From positions 1 to 64,000 of the forward strand of contig RIBJ01000035.1 of the NCBI GenBank assembly GCA_003762715.1: a stretch of 64,000 nucleotides of DNA, given 5' to 3'. Shown here piece after piece: positions 1 through 7,913 of this stretch (positions are counted from its first letter, which is position 1; every line of letters starts with the position of its first letter). The notes beneath the pieces were generated by a model. It was not told the DNA's origin, made no database searches, and saw only the letters and a program-made list of their open reading frames with translations. This stretch comes from Muribaculaceae bacterium Isolate-104 (HZI) (GTDB lineage: Bacteria > Bacteroidota > Bacteroidia > Bacteroidales > Muribaculaceae). Position numbers and translations under genes: made by a program.

Positions 1-1990
1 TCACATAAGCGTAGTAAGTGTCGAGCGCGCCGCCCTCAATCCGGGTGCGGTACACTCCTGTCACCCACAGCTCGCATCCGTTTGTCACGAGAATATCCTT
101 GCCGGTGTTTTCGGGCTTGATAATATCAGCCAGCGCCGAAAACGAAGTAGCGTCGATAAGCTGTATGTAAACTTGTGTGGAATTACTTTTAGTGGTTTTG
201 GTACTTTCGGTGAACACACCTGACTGCAACAACAGTTTGGCATTTGTGTAATTGTTGTTTGCAAGGTCTGTCTTGTTAATTGTATATGTGGCTCCGACTT
301 CATATAGCGACTGCCCGAAAGCAAAGCCGCAGTCAGGATCGGAGTCTTCAAGAGATGTGAACCTGCGATATGTCGGACCGTCGCTCTCTATTTTGAGGTC
401 AAGGCGGTCTACCATTTTGTACACACCACCTTCATAGGAGCCTGCACCTCCGGGAGCCAGAGATACACGGGGCGCAGCCGGAGCCTTGGTCTCGGATGAC
501 GGATTCCAGACGAGGGTAATCTGACCGAAGCCTCTGACTACTGTTCCAGAATTTGTAAAGGAACGAGTTGATTCAAAACCATTTTTGAATACAGCCTTCT
601 TATCTGTAGAGGATGGATCTCTCGTTGGTAATAATACATCTTTCTCTATAATATTGTCACAGCGTGGTACGAAATTATCTATATCCTTATAGCTGCCAAT
701 GAAATTGTCGTTACAGTTGAATATTTCATTTTTGAATTTGCTGCTGTTTTGGCTGCGTATGGTAAATGAAGTGCCTTTGGTAACAAATGCCCATATCTGG
801 TTGATGCTAAACGTTCCTTCGGTTACATCTACTATAATAGCGTCATTGTTGTTTGGCGCGGCAGGCACATAGACAATGCGCTTTACATTCATGTATGAAT
901 TGGAAGAAGAGGTTGGAGTGACATATGCCTCGCCTCGCGGATTTTTGTCGGAGTATATTGTCAGAGTTCCGTCAATATTACCTTTGTAGTCAAAGAAAGT
1001 TACCCTGTTGTTGCGTATCAGAGTGACTTTAGAGTACTCTGATTTTCTACCGTCTGATGGTTTGTATGTCCAATAATACATGTCTCCGCTCTCGCTGACA
1101 GTAAAATCGGTGGAGATTGGCACACTCTTTATTCCTGCAGCAGTGGCTGCGTCTCCGACAGGAAACTCAGTCACTTCGGTGCCGGTGGGCACTATGGTAT
1201 AATATATTGTGGTACCGTCAAGATCCGTGTTCATTCTATTTTTGAAACGCAGTTTCGCAGTGTTGTCATATTCATAAGAAGAACCATCCTCTAATGTGTT
1301 GGAACCGTTTGAAAGAGAGGTATTAACCAAAGGCTTTGGCAATCCTTCGTATATGACAGTTATTTTTTTGAAAATGGCAAGAGATACGGTATTTGGACTT
1401 GACGAATTAGAAACTTTAGTTCCAGTCGCTGCAGACAAAGCTCCTTCGTTTTTGTCTTTTATATGGATGCCAATAGATTCTGTTCCTTCCGTTATTTCGT
1501 ATGAAGAAGTGTTCTCAGTCTCATTATATACGATATTATTGTTTGATTCTTTTAGAGATAGATTCTTATTGCTATATCCCGATTTGTCATTAGCGGACTC
1601 ATCGTGATAAAATATAATTTTCTTTATCTTATAAGCGGCAGGGTCTTTTACCTCTATGTAGAAATCATATCCTCCAATATAGAATGTCCAGCGAGCTTTA
1701 AATAATGTGATAAAATTTAATGATGCGTCTGGAGTTGAGGAATGTACAAAGCGTACTCTTATGTCTCCAGCTTCCACCAACCCTACATTAGTAGGATTTG
1801 GATTCTTATAAGGAGCATCAATACCTTCCGAGTCATACTTGCCTGTCGCATCATAAGTCCAGTACTTGTAGGCAGTTGCCGAGGCGTCATCTGTCGGATT
1901 TGGAATAAACGTTACTGTTTGTGTCTTTGCGTTTGCACCGGGTGGGGCAAACATCAGTAATGCCATTAGAAATAGCAAAATCTTTTTCAT
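1..1990 (-). CDS. Large secreted protein, 3' end cut by window edge
   Basis: An open frame runs on the minus strand from an ATG at 1990 to the window edge without a stop (about 663 codons visible). It begins with a clear signal peptide (MKKILLFLMALLMFAPPGANA, cleavage probably after residue 21), so the product is exported. The body is rich in Asn, Ser, Thr and Tyr, with no catalytic motif I recognise. Residues about 290-350 (around DGTTIYYTIVPTG) and the stretch beginning PRVSLAPGG near residue 530 resemble the beta-sandwich repeats of the chitobiase/beta-hexosaminidase C-terminal type, but this is a weak impression. The missing C-terminus would show whether it carries a sorting domain like the protein at 58686-62549. 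Function unknown; that it is a real exported protein is well supported by frame length and signal peptide. Confidence 0.8.
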   Translation of the reverse strand, partial: MKKILLFLMALLMFAPPGANAKTQTVTFIPNPTDDASATAYKYWTYDATGKYDSEGIDAPYKNPNPTNVGLVEAGDIRVRFVHSSTPDASLNFITLFKARWTFYIGGYDFYIEVKDPAAYKIKKIIFYHDESANDKSGYSNKNLSLKESNNNIVYNETENTSSYEITEGTESIGIHIKDKNEGALSAATGTKVSNSSSPNTVSLAIFKKITVIYEGLPKPLVNTSLSNGSNTLEDGSSYEYDNTAKLRFKNRMNTDLDGTTIYYTIVPTGTEVTEFPVGDAATAAGIKSVPISTDFTVSESGDMYYWTYKPSDGRKSEYSKVTLIRNNRVTFFDYKGNIDGTLTIYSDKNPRGEAYVTPTSSSNSYMNVKRIVYVPAAPNNNDAIIVDVTEGTFSINQIWAFVTKGTSFTIRSQNSSKFKNEIFNCNDNFIGSYKDIDNFVPRCDNIIEKDVLLPTRDPSSTDKKAVFKNGFESTRSFTNSGTVVRGFGQITLVWNPSSETKAPAAPRVSLAPGGAGSYEGGVYKMVDRLDLKIESDGPTYRRFTSLEDSDPDCGFAFGQSLYEVGATYTINKTDLANNNYTNAKLLLQSGVFTESTKTTKSNSTQVYIQLIDATSFSALADIIKPENTGKDILVTNGCELWVTGVYRTRIEGGALDTYYAYV

Positions 1991-2264
1991 AAATAAACCT
2001 GTATAAATTAATTAAAATAAGAATAAGCGAGTCTGTGCCGCAACGCTATTCGCGCCGGCATAAATGCAGATAGTCAAAGATAAGGGAGTGGTTGTGGTGT
2101 GTGCGTGAAGTTACGCCGCCTTGGCGTAATATGCTGAAAATTAACCGTTTGTTTCGGGGGGGGGTATTCCTGTACCTCCTGTTAAGCAATCCTGTACACA
2201 TCACATTTTATATATAGAATGTCGCAAAATTATAGTAGTTTGTCTACCAATCCAAACTTTTTAA
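1991..2264. other. Intergenic region with G9 tract and a small hairpin
   Basis: No gene is visible between the secreted protein and the gad terminators. The stretch holds a run of nine G at 2156-2164 and a 7-bp perfect stem (TTACGCC at 2111-2117 with GGCGTAA at 2123-2129). Neither is followed by a T-run. Apart from the -7 box at 2075-2082 I see nothing else. Confidence 0.6.
2075..2082 (-). promoter_or_regulatory. Candidate -7 box for the secreted protein at 1-1990
   Basis: The minus strand reads TATCTTTG, a perfect match to the Bacteroidetes -7 consensus TAnnTTTG, 84 nt upstream of the start at 1990. No TTG is seen at the expected -33 distance, so this is a motif match only. Confidence 0.4.
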
Positions 2265-2338
2265 CAAAAAATGCGCCCCCGGCGCAAAAAAACATCTGCC
2301 GGAGCATAAGAGCCAAGCGCTCCCGTCTCCGGCAGATG
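2265..2338 (-). terminator. Tandem rho-independent terminators after gadC
   Basis: Two hairpins follow the gadC stop on the minus strand. The first has 12-bp perfect arms (2293-2304 with 2327-2338) and is followed by a T-run of seven (2286-2292). The second is a short GC stem (TGCGCC at 2272-2277 with GGCGCA at 2281-2286) followed by another T-run at 2265-2271. Together they should stop gad-cluster transcription efficiently. Confidence 0.85.
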
Positions 2339-2358
2339 CGGTTTATGATGTGCGGTTG

Positions 2359-3918
2359 TTACCGCTGACTGGCGGCTTTTTGTGCCTCCTGAGCCTCGTA
2401 CTGAGCCTGAGCCTCGGCGAGAAGTTTCTGCGACTCGGGGTCTTTTTGCCAGTGGAACGGCACAAAGTCCGAGTCTTTGTCAACCCAGTCGGGCTTGCGG
2501 CAGGCGTAGATTATGAACGGCAGTATGACAAACAGCGCGACACCGCCGAAAAGCACCGAGTACCACACTGTTGTGCTGCCCATCGAAATCTGGCTCGGCG
2601 GGAAGAAGCTGAGCACAAAGGCGAGGAGCGACCCCGCGAATCCCACACCGCCTACAATCCACATGAGCCAGTTGCCGCGCGCGCCGATGCGGAACGGACG
2701 CGCTGCCTTTTTCATGGAGTAGCGCAGGTATATCGCGGCGGCAAACATGAGCAGGTAGGCAATGAGGTAGAGCAGCACTGTGAGCTGCGACAGAATCTGG
2801 TAGAAGCTCTGCACCGAGGGCATCACCACAAAGAGGAGCGACAGCAGTGTTACCGCGAGTCCCTGCACGAGCAAAATGTTTTTCTGCACGCCGTTGCTGT
2901 TGGCTTTCTGGAAGAAGGGGGGCAGGTAGCCGGCTTTGCCAACTGCAAACACACCCTTGGAGGGACCGGCAACCCATGTGAGCACTCCGGCGAGCACTCC
3001 GAAAGCGAGGGCAATGGCAATGACGGGGGTGAACCACTCTATGTGAAACGCCTTGCAGTAGTTGTCAAAGCCCACAAGCAGGCTCTGCACAAGGTTGATG
3101 TCCTTTGCCGGTATGATGATGCCGAGGGCGTAGGTGCCGAGTACAAAAATGAGCACAGTGGCAAGAGCGCCGCCAAACACGGCCTTGGGGTAGTTTCGGG
3201 CGGGGTTGGATATGTCGCGCACATGCACGCCGCTCATCTCCATGCCGGCGTAGAACAGAAATATCGACGCGGCGAGAACAACGTTGTCAAAGTTGGTGAG
3301 GTCGGGAATAAAGCTGCTGTGGAAGTTCATTTCGCTGTGACCGCCCATGCAAAGGTATATCACGCCGAACACCACAAGCACTCCGGCGGGAATGATGGTG
3401 CCTATCATACCCCCGATTTTAGACACCTTGCCAACCCAGCCGAGACCCTTCATTGAAATGAGGGTGGCAAGCCAGTAGATGCCGAGTACTACGGCTATGG
3501 TGTAGTACTTGTCGGCGGCAAGATGCGAGTCGGCGGCGTGGTCCATGCCTATGAAGGCGAGCGACACGGCGCCGAAGGTCAGCACGGTAGGAAACCATAT
3601 TGTGCTCTCTACCCACTGGAGCCATATGCCAAGAAAGCCCAGTCGGGTGCCGAATGCCTCGCCTATCCAGCGGAACATGCCGCCTTGCTGGAACGGAAAC
3701 ATTGCCGCGAGCTCGGCGGCGACAAGCGACACCGGAATGAGAAACACCAGCGCGGCGAACAGATAGTAGAATGCCGAACTCATGCCGTATTCTGCCTCGG
3801 CGGGCAGCCCTCGTAGCGAAACAACGGCAACGATGTTCATTATCATCAGGGTGAATACACCCAGCTTGGCGGCAGACTTTACCTTTGTCGCCGCAGTACC
3901 TGATAATTTGGTAGCCAT
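2359..3918 (-). CDS. gadC: Glutamate:GABA antiporter
   Basis: 519-residue APC-superfamily transporter. It exchanges external glutamate (or glutamine) for internal GABA in the inner membrane, completing the proton-consuming cycle driven by the decarboxylase GadB. About twelve hydrophobic segments run from residue 20 to 470; the N-terminal part (SLRGLPAEAEYG, PFQQGGMFRWIGEAFG) is typical of GadC. A charged C-terminal tail of about 45 residues follows the last membrane segment, where the E. coli protein has its pH-sensing plug; whether this tail does the same is inference. Third gene of the gadB-glsA-gadC cluster on the minus strand, 107 nt after glsA, with tandem terminators behind it. Confidence 0.93.
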   Translation of the reverse strand: MATKLSGTAATKVKSAAKLGVFTLMIMNIVAVVSLRGLPAEAEYGMSSAFYYLFAALVFLIPVSLVAAELAAMFPFQQGGMFRWIGEAFGTRLGFLGIWLQWVESTIWFPTVLTFGAVSLAFIGMDHAADSHLAADKYYTIAVVLGIYWLATLISMKGLGWVGKVSKIGGMIGTIIPAGVLVVFGVIYLCMGGHSEMNFHSSFIPDLTNFDNVVLAASIFLFYAGMEMSGVHVRDISNPARNYPKAVFGGALATVLIFVLGTYALGIIIPAKDINLVQSLLVGFDNYCKAFHIEWFTPVIAIALAFGVLAGVLTWVAGPSKGVFAVGKAGYLPPFFQKANSNGVQKNILLVQGLAVTLLSLLFVVMPSVQSFYQILSQLTVLLYLIAYLLMFAAAIYLRYSMKKAARPFRIGARGNWLMWIVGGVGFAGSLLAFVLSFFPPSQISMGSTTVWYSVLFGGVALFVILPFIIYACRKPDWVDKDSDFVPFHWQKDPESQKLLAEAQAQYEAQEAQKAASQR

Positions 3919-3953
3919 AATAGTATGTGTGTTTTAGTGTGTCGGCGGCTTTA

Positions 3954-3973
3954 CGGCACCGTAATCGGTGCCG
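3954..3973 (-). other. Intercistronic stem-loop between glsA and gadC
   Basis: Perfect 7-bp stem CGGCACC (3954-3960) and GGTGCCG (3967-3973) with a 6-nt loop, in the 107-nt gap between glsA and gadC. No T-run follows on either strand, so it looks more like an RNA-stability or processing hairpin than a terminator. Confidence 0.5.
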
Positions 3974-4025
3974 CAGCTGCCCTGTGTGTGTTATAGTTGA
4001 TGTGAAAAGTGCGCGGTGTCGTGTG

Positions 4026-4991
4026 TCAGTCGGTGATTGTGACAAAATCGCCGTTCATGATTCCGAGCCCGAGCAGCGACATGAATTTCTTCACAGCCGC
4101 CTGTGCCTTGACAGAGTTGCCCGCCTCGTCGAGCGGTGGGGCGAAAGCTGCTATGCCAAACACTCCCGGCAGTACTCCGAGCACACCGCCGCCAACTCCG
4201 CTTTTTGCCGGTATGCCGCTGGTGTAGAGCCAGTTGCCGGTGCTCTGATAGAAGCCTACGGTAGCTATGAGCGATGTTATCTTAGGGGCTATGGATTTGT
4301 CAAACACCTGTTTGCGGGTGAGTGGATTGACCCCGTGGGCGGCTATGGTGGCAGCCATTACCGCGAGCTGTTCGCAGGTGATGCCGAGCGAGCACTGGCG
4401 GGTGTAGAGGTCGAGGCTCATCTGCGGGTCGTCGTACACGCGCTCGTAGTTTTTGAGCAGCCATGTGATGGCACGGTTGTTGAAGTTGGTGTCTGACTCG
4501 CTTTTGTACAGCTCGTCAATTAGCACCGGGGCGCTGCCGCAAAGGTCGGTTATGTTGTCGGTTATCGCTTTCCATTTGGCATCGCTGTCGCCTTTGGGTT
4601 CAATCATCGAGCATGCCGAAATGGCGCCGGCGTTGACAAGTGGAGTGGACGGCGAGTGGTTTTCAAGCAAAATGGCGAAGATGGAGTTGAAAGGCAGACC
4701 TGTGGCGTCGGCACCTATCTTTTCGAGTACTCCCTCAGGCGAACTCTGTTTCATGGCGAGGATTGCGGTAGGCACTTTCGACACCGATTCTATGCCGAAC
4801 CGGTAGGATGTGTCGCCGTAGTTGAACGCCGTGCCGTCGGGCAGCATCACGCTCAGCCCGAACAGTCCGGAGTCTATGTTTGCGAGATACGGTATGTAGT
4901 TGGCGTTGGCGCCTCCTGTCACATTTGAAGCGTAGCCGTAAGCCTGCTGCGCCGCCTGGTGAATCTGATCCTTGGTGAGAGTGATGTCCAT
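4026..4991 (-). CDS. glsA: Glutaminase A
   Basis: 321-residue serine-dependent glutaminase (beta-lactamase-like fold). It hydrolyses glutamine to glutamate and ammonia, which both binds protons and supplies substrate to GadB. The catalytic Ser-x-x-Lys motif is seen at S69-V-S-K72 (context RFGIESVSKVP), and conserved blocks such as LENHSPSTPLVNAGAI and PAKSGVGGGVLGVLPG are present. Length agrees with the family (about 310). It sits between gadB and gadC, the arrangement known for glutamine-dependent acid resistance in enteric bacteria and Bacteroides, so a role in acid tolerance rather than general nitrogen supply is likely. Confidence 0.94.
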   Translation of the reverse strand: MDITLTKDQIHQAAQQAYGYASNVTGGANANYIPYLANIDSGLFGLSVMLPDGTAFNYGDTSYRFGIESVSKVPTAILAMKQSSPEGVLEKIGADATGLPFNSIFAILLENHSPSTPLVNAGAISACSMIEPKGDSDAKWKAITDNITDLCGSAPVLIDELYKSESDTNFNNRAITWLLKNYERVYDDPQMSLDLYTRQCSLGITCEQLAVMAATIAAHGVNPLTRKQVFDKSIAPKITSLIATVGFYQSTGNWLYTSGIPAKSGVGGGVLGVLPGVFGIAAFAPPLDEAGNSVKAQAAVKKFMSLLGLGIMNGDFVTITD

Positions 4992-5014
4992 GAGTGTAGG
5001 TTATGGTGTTTGTA

Positions 5015-5063
5015 AAAAATACCGGCAGACAACCGCTGCATGTAGCAGAAGCTGCCTGCCGGT
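5015..5063 (-). terminator. Terminator-like hairpin between gadB and glsA
   Basis: ACCGGCAG (5021-5028) pairs with CTGCCGGT (5056-5063). On the minus strand the stem is followed by TATTTTTT, and on the plus strand by TTTTT, so it has terminator form in both directions. It lies within the cluster, 24 nt before the glsA start, so it may attenuate read-through from gadB. Confidence 0.6.
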
Positions 5064-5118
5064 TTTTCGGGTGCTAAGTTAGTCAAACTTATGAATAATT
5101 ATGCCTAAGTCTGAATAA

Positions 5119-6558
5119 TTATTTACCTGTGTGGTTGAAAGTCCTGGACACAAGAGGTATGTTCTTCTCCATGGCTATTCGCGTGGTAGTGGGGTACTGC
5201 AGGGCGTTTAGTTCGTTGACGGCAAATTCTATGTCGGCAATCAGCTGGTCTGCCATGTCGCGGCTGAATCCCTGTTTGCAAAGCACACGCATCACAACCA
5301 TTGTCTCTATGCTCGCGGGCATGGTGTAGGCAGGTACCATCCAGCCCTTCTGTGCGAGTTTGTCCTGAAGGTCGTAAAGTGTCCATTTGGCTGTTTTCTG
5401 GAAATCGGCTTTCATGCGCCATACGAAAATCGGGTTGGGCAGCTTGCCGGGAGCGTAAGGCTCGAACGCCGGCATTGCGCTCACCTGGTCGTCAAGGTAC
5501 TGGGCTACGGACAGGGAGTTGAACTGCACGTTTTTGTAGCCTTCGAATCCCATGCGTATGAACTGGTAGTACTGTCCCAGAATCTGAGCGGCGGGGCGCG
5601 AGTAGTTCAGACCCACCTGGGTTACCTCGGCGCCGAGGTAGTTGACGGTAAACGCCATGTCGGCGGGCAGATACTTCTTGTCTTTCCACACAACCCAGCC
5701 AAGACCGGGATATACAAGTCCGAACTTATGACCGGATGTGCTGATAGAGAGAACCCATTTCAGACGGAAGTCCCATTTCTTGTCGGGGTCGAGGAACGGC
5801 AGTATGAAACCGCCTGATGCAGCGTCGATATGGATGCACACCTCGTTGCCTGTCTCGGCGTTGTATTTGTCAAGCGCGGCGTCAAGGGCTTCAACGTCAT
5901 CGTTGAGACCGGTCCAGGTCACACCCTGGATAGGCACTACGCAGATAGTGTTTTCGTCGCACATCTTTATGGCGGCGTCTACATCAAGGGTGGGATGCTC
6001 GGCGCTCAGGGGCACAAGACGCATCTCCACATCCCAGAAGTTGCAGAATTTCTCCCACACCACCTGGTAGGCGGTAGACATCACGAGATTGGGTTTGTCA
6101 TACGGTTTTCCGGCTTTCTTACGGCGCTCTTTCCAGCGTTTCAGGGCAGCGAGTCCGCCGAGCATACACGCTTCGGACGAGCCGATGCCGAGGGCGCCAG
6201 CCTTCCATTTGTTGGTTTCGGGGGTATTCCACAGGTTTGCCAGTATGTTTATACACTTCTGGCACATCACGGCGATGCGCGGGTACTCGGTCTCGTCAAT
6301 GTAGTTGATGTCGATGGCCTCGTTCATCAGCTTGGTGGCATACTCGTCCATATAGGTGGTTACGAATGTGGCGAGGTTGAGTCGCGGCTGGGTCTGGGCG
6401 AATGTCTCGCCTTTGACCATCTGGTAAGCGATTTCAGGGGTGGTGGAACCTGCGGGAATTTTTTCTACCGGCGATGCCTGAAGCATTGCGTCTGATCCAA
6501 AAACATCGGTTTTGGCGTCTCCTTTGCGGAAATAGGGGTCTAAGCCTTGGTCGAGCAT
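5119..6558 (-). CDS. gadB: Glutamate decarboxylase
   Basis: 479-residue PLP-dependent decarboxylase converting glutamate to GABA and CO2, consuming one cytoplasmic proton. The PLP lysine is K278 in STSGHKFG, next to the conserved HIDAASGGF block (residues 243-251). The C-terminus ends FNHTGK; its His476 corresponds to the histidine that blocks the E. coli enzyme at neutral pH, so pH gating is probably kept. Length is slightly above E. coli GadB (466). First gene of the minus-strand acid-resistance cluster; 127 nt with a terminator-like hairpin separate it from glsA. I found no exact -7 promoter box upstream. Confidence 0.95.
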   Translation of the reverse strand: MLDQGLDPYFRKGDAKTDVFGSDAMLQASPVEKIPAGSTTPEIAYQMVKGETFAQTQPRLNLATFVTTYMDEYATKLMNEAIDINYIDETEYPRIAVMCQKCINILANLWNTPETNKWKAGALGIGSSEACMLGGLAALKRWKERRKKAGKPYDKPNLVMSTAYQVVWEKFCNFWDVEMRLVPLSAEHPTLDVDAAIKMCDENTICVVPIQGVTWTGLNDDVEALDAALDKYNAETGNEVCIHIDAASGGFILPFLDPDKKWDFRLKWVLSISTSGHKFGLVYPGLGWVVWKDKKYLPADMAFTVNYLGAEVTQVGLNYSRPAAQILGQYYQFIRMGFEGYKNVQFNSLSVAQYLDDQVSAMPAFEPYAPGKLPNPIFVWRMKADFQKTAKWTLYDLQDKLAQKGWMVPAYTMPASIETMVVMRVLCKQGFSRDMADQLIADIEFAVNELNALQYPTTTRIAMEKNIPLVSRTFNHTGK

Positions 6559-6707
6559 AGTACTGGAGTTTTAGAGTTAGGTTATAGATAGTAATGCTAC
6601 TTGAAGACGATTGTAAATGGTCTGGAAGCAGAATTATAACACTCCGGCGCAGCAAAAAGATTAGCAGTACTGCCATATAACCAAAACTTTAACAAACTGT
6701 AAAGCAG

Positions 6708-6738
6708 CGGAGCCATGCGCATAAAGCGCATGGCTCCG
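6708..6738 (-). terminator. Strong hairpin after the thioredoxin-like gene
   Basis: Perfect 13-bp stem (6708-6720 with 6726-6738) and 5-nt loop, 40 nt downstream of the stop of the gene at 6778-7809. No clean T-run follows on the minus strand, so rho-independent termination is probable but not certain. Confidence 0.55.
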
Positions 6739-6777
6739 TCCGGATGTCCTATATATAATATAATAAGGTGTGGCTGG

Positions 6778-7809
6778 TTATTTTGCCATTGCGGCGTCTA
6801 CATCGGCAACAAGCTCGGCGTCCTGTTTGTCGCGGCTCACAATGTTGCCTTCGGGGTCAAACAGAATGATGCAGGGAATGGCGGGAATGCCGTAGATGTC
6901 GGTGGCGATATTCCGGGTGTTGAGAATCTGCTCCCACGGCAGGGCGTGTTTCTCTACTGCCTTGAGCGTGTTTTCAGGTTCGTCCCACACGGCTACTCCG
7001 AGAAAATCCATTTTGTCGGAGTACTTGTTGTAAAGGTCCTTGATTACCGCTGTTTCTCTGATGCAGGGACCGCACCAGCTTGCCCAGAAGTCTACAAGGG
7101 TGTATTTGCCTTTGCCTACATAGTCGCTCAGGCGCTTTGTCTCGCCGTTGTAGGTTATCTCGAAATCCTTGAATTTTTTGCCTACCGAGGTCTCGGACTT
7201 GTTGATGAGACCCTGGCGCAGGGTCTGCACGCGTTTGTAGTCTGCAAACTGGGGGTGTGCGGCAAGCTGCGCGTTGAATGTGTCAAGATCCAAGTTGTAG
7301 CATTCCTGCAAAAACAGATAGTAGCCGAGGGGGTTGTTGATGTTCTGGGCAAGGGCATCGGCGCCGAGCTGCTTGTACTGCGCTACGATTTCCTCTTTCT
7401 GCTGCTGTGTGGCGCTGTCGCCAAGAGCGCGAAACTGTTCTTCAAGAGCGCTCTGCTTTTCGAAAAGCTGTGTCATGGCATCGTTGGTGGGGGTGCCCGA
7501 CGCGAGGCGGCTTGTTGCGTTGGCGCTTATGGTGCCGGGCTCGAGAACAAGCATTCCGGCGCGGTTGCCGTCAAGAATTATTCTGGCGAAAGTGGGGGTA
7601 GCTACCTCTCCGGCAAACACAGCCTTGCCGTCGGCAACTACAGTGGAGTCTATTTTTTCGCCGGTGTCAAAGCTGATGATGTAGGCGGTGAGTCCGTCCT
7701 CATCCTCGGTAAGAGGCAGGGTGACGGTGTATTTGTCTGCCGTTGAAGCTGTTGCGCAGGATATTGCGAGAGCTCCGGCGCAAAAAAAAGTTAAAAGTGA
7801 TCTTTTCAT
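6778..7809 (-). CDS. Exported thioredoxin-like disulfide protein (DUF4369 + TlpA/ResA type)
   Basis: 343 residues. A signal peptide covers residues 1-22; a cysteine at 18 (LAISC) could be a lipidation site, but the lipobox is poor. Residues about 26-105 match the DUF4369 beta-domain common in Bacteroidales redox proteins. After a helical linker, residues 205-343 form a thioredoxin fold with the active site WCGPC (C246, C249) in the block LVDFWASWCGPCIRE. The protein likely acts in the periplasm as a thiol-disulfide reductase. It is transcribed alone, divergently from the acyl-CoA ligase gene. The natural partner is unknown. Confidence 0.85.
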   Translation of the reverse strand: MKRSLLTFFCAGALAISCATASTADKYTVTLPLTEDEDGLTAYIISFDTGEKIDSTVVADGKAVFAGEVATPTFARIILDGNRAGMLVLEPGTISANATSRLASGTPTNDAMTQLFEKQSALEEQFRALGDSATQQQKEEIVAQYKQLGADALAQNINNPLGYYLFLQECYNLDLDTFNAQLAAHPQFADYKRVQTLRQGLINKSETSVGKKFKDFEITYNGETKRLSDYVGKGKYTLVDFWASWCGPCIRETAVIKDLYNKYSDKMDFLGVAVWDEPENTLKAVEKHALPWEQILNTRNIATDIYGIPAIPCIILFDPEGNIVSRDKQDAELVADVDAAMAK

Positions 7810-7835
7810 TAGTCTGATGTGTTAATGATTTAGTG

Positions 7836-7843
7836 CAAATATA
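7836..7843 (-). promoter_or_regulatory. -7 box for the thioredoxin-like gene
   Basis: Minus strand TATATTTG, exact TAnnTTTG, 26 nt before the start at 7809. It is arranged back to back with the plus-strand box at 7878-7885. Confidence 0.5.
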
Positions 7844-7877
7844 AGCACTTTTGCTCTCTCGGCGCTAACATTCTTCG

Positions 7878-7885
7878 TATATTTG
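7878..7885 (+). promoter_or_regulatory. -7 box for the acyl-CoA ligase gene
   Basis: Plus strand TATATTTG, exact TAnnTTTG, 28 nt before the start at 7914. A TTTG at 7850-7853 lies 24 nt upstream, slightly wider than the usual spacing. Confidence 0.5.
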
Positions 7886-7913
7886 CATCAAATAAATCAC
7901 TCACAAACAGTTT

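Noticed and set aside
2350-3456. Long plus-strand frame (368 codons) opposite gadC
   Set aside because: Shadow of the strongly supported gadC gene; composition (His/Glu/Arg-rich, no hydrophobic core) is that of an antisense frame.
6715-7746. Long plus-strand frame (343 codons) opposite the thioredoxin-like gene
   Set aside because: The minus-strand gene has a signal peptide and WCGPC active site; the plus frame begins in the terminator hairpin and has no family features.
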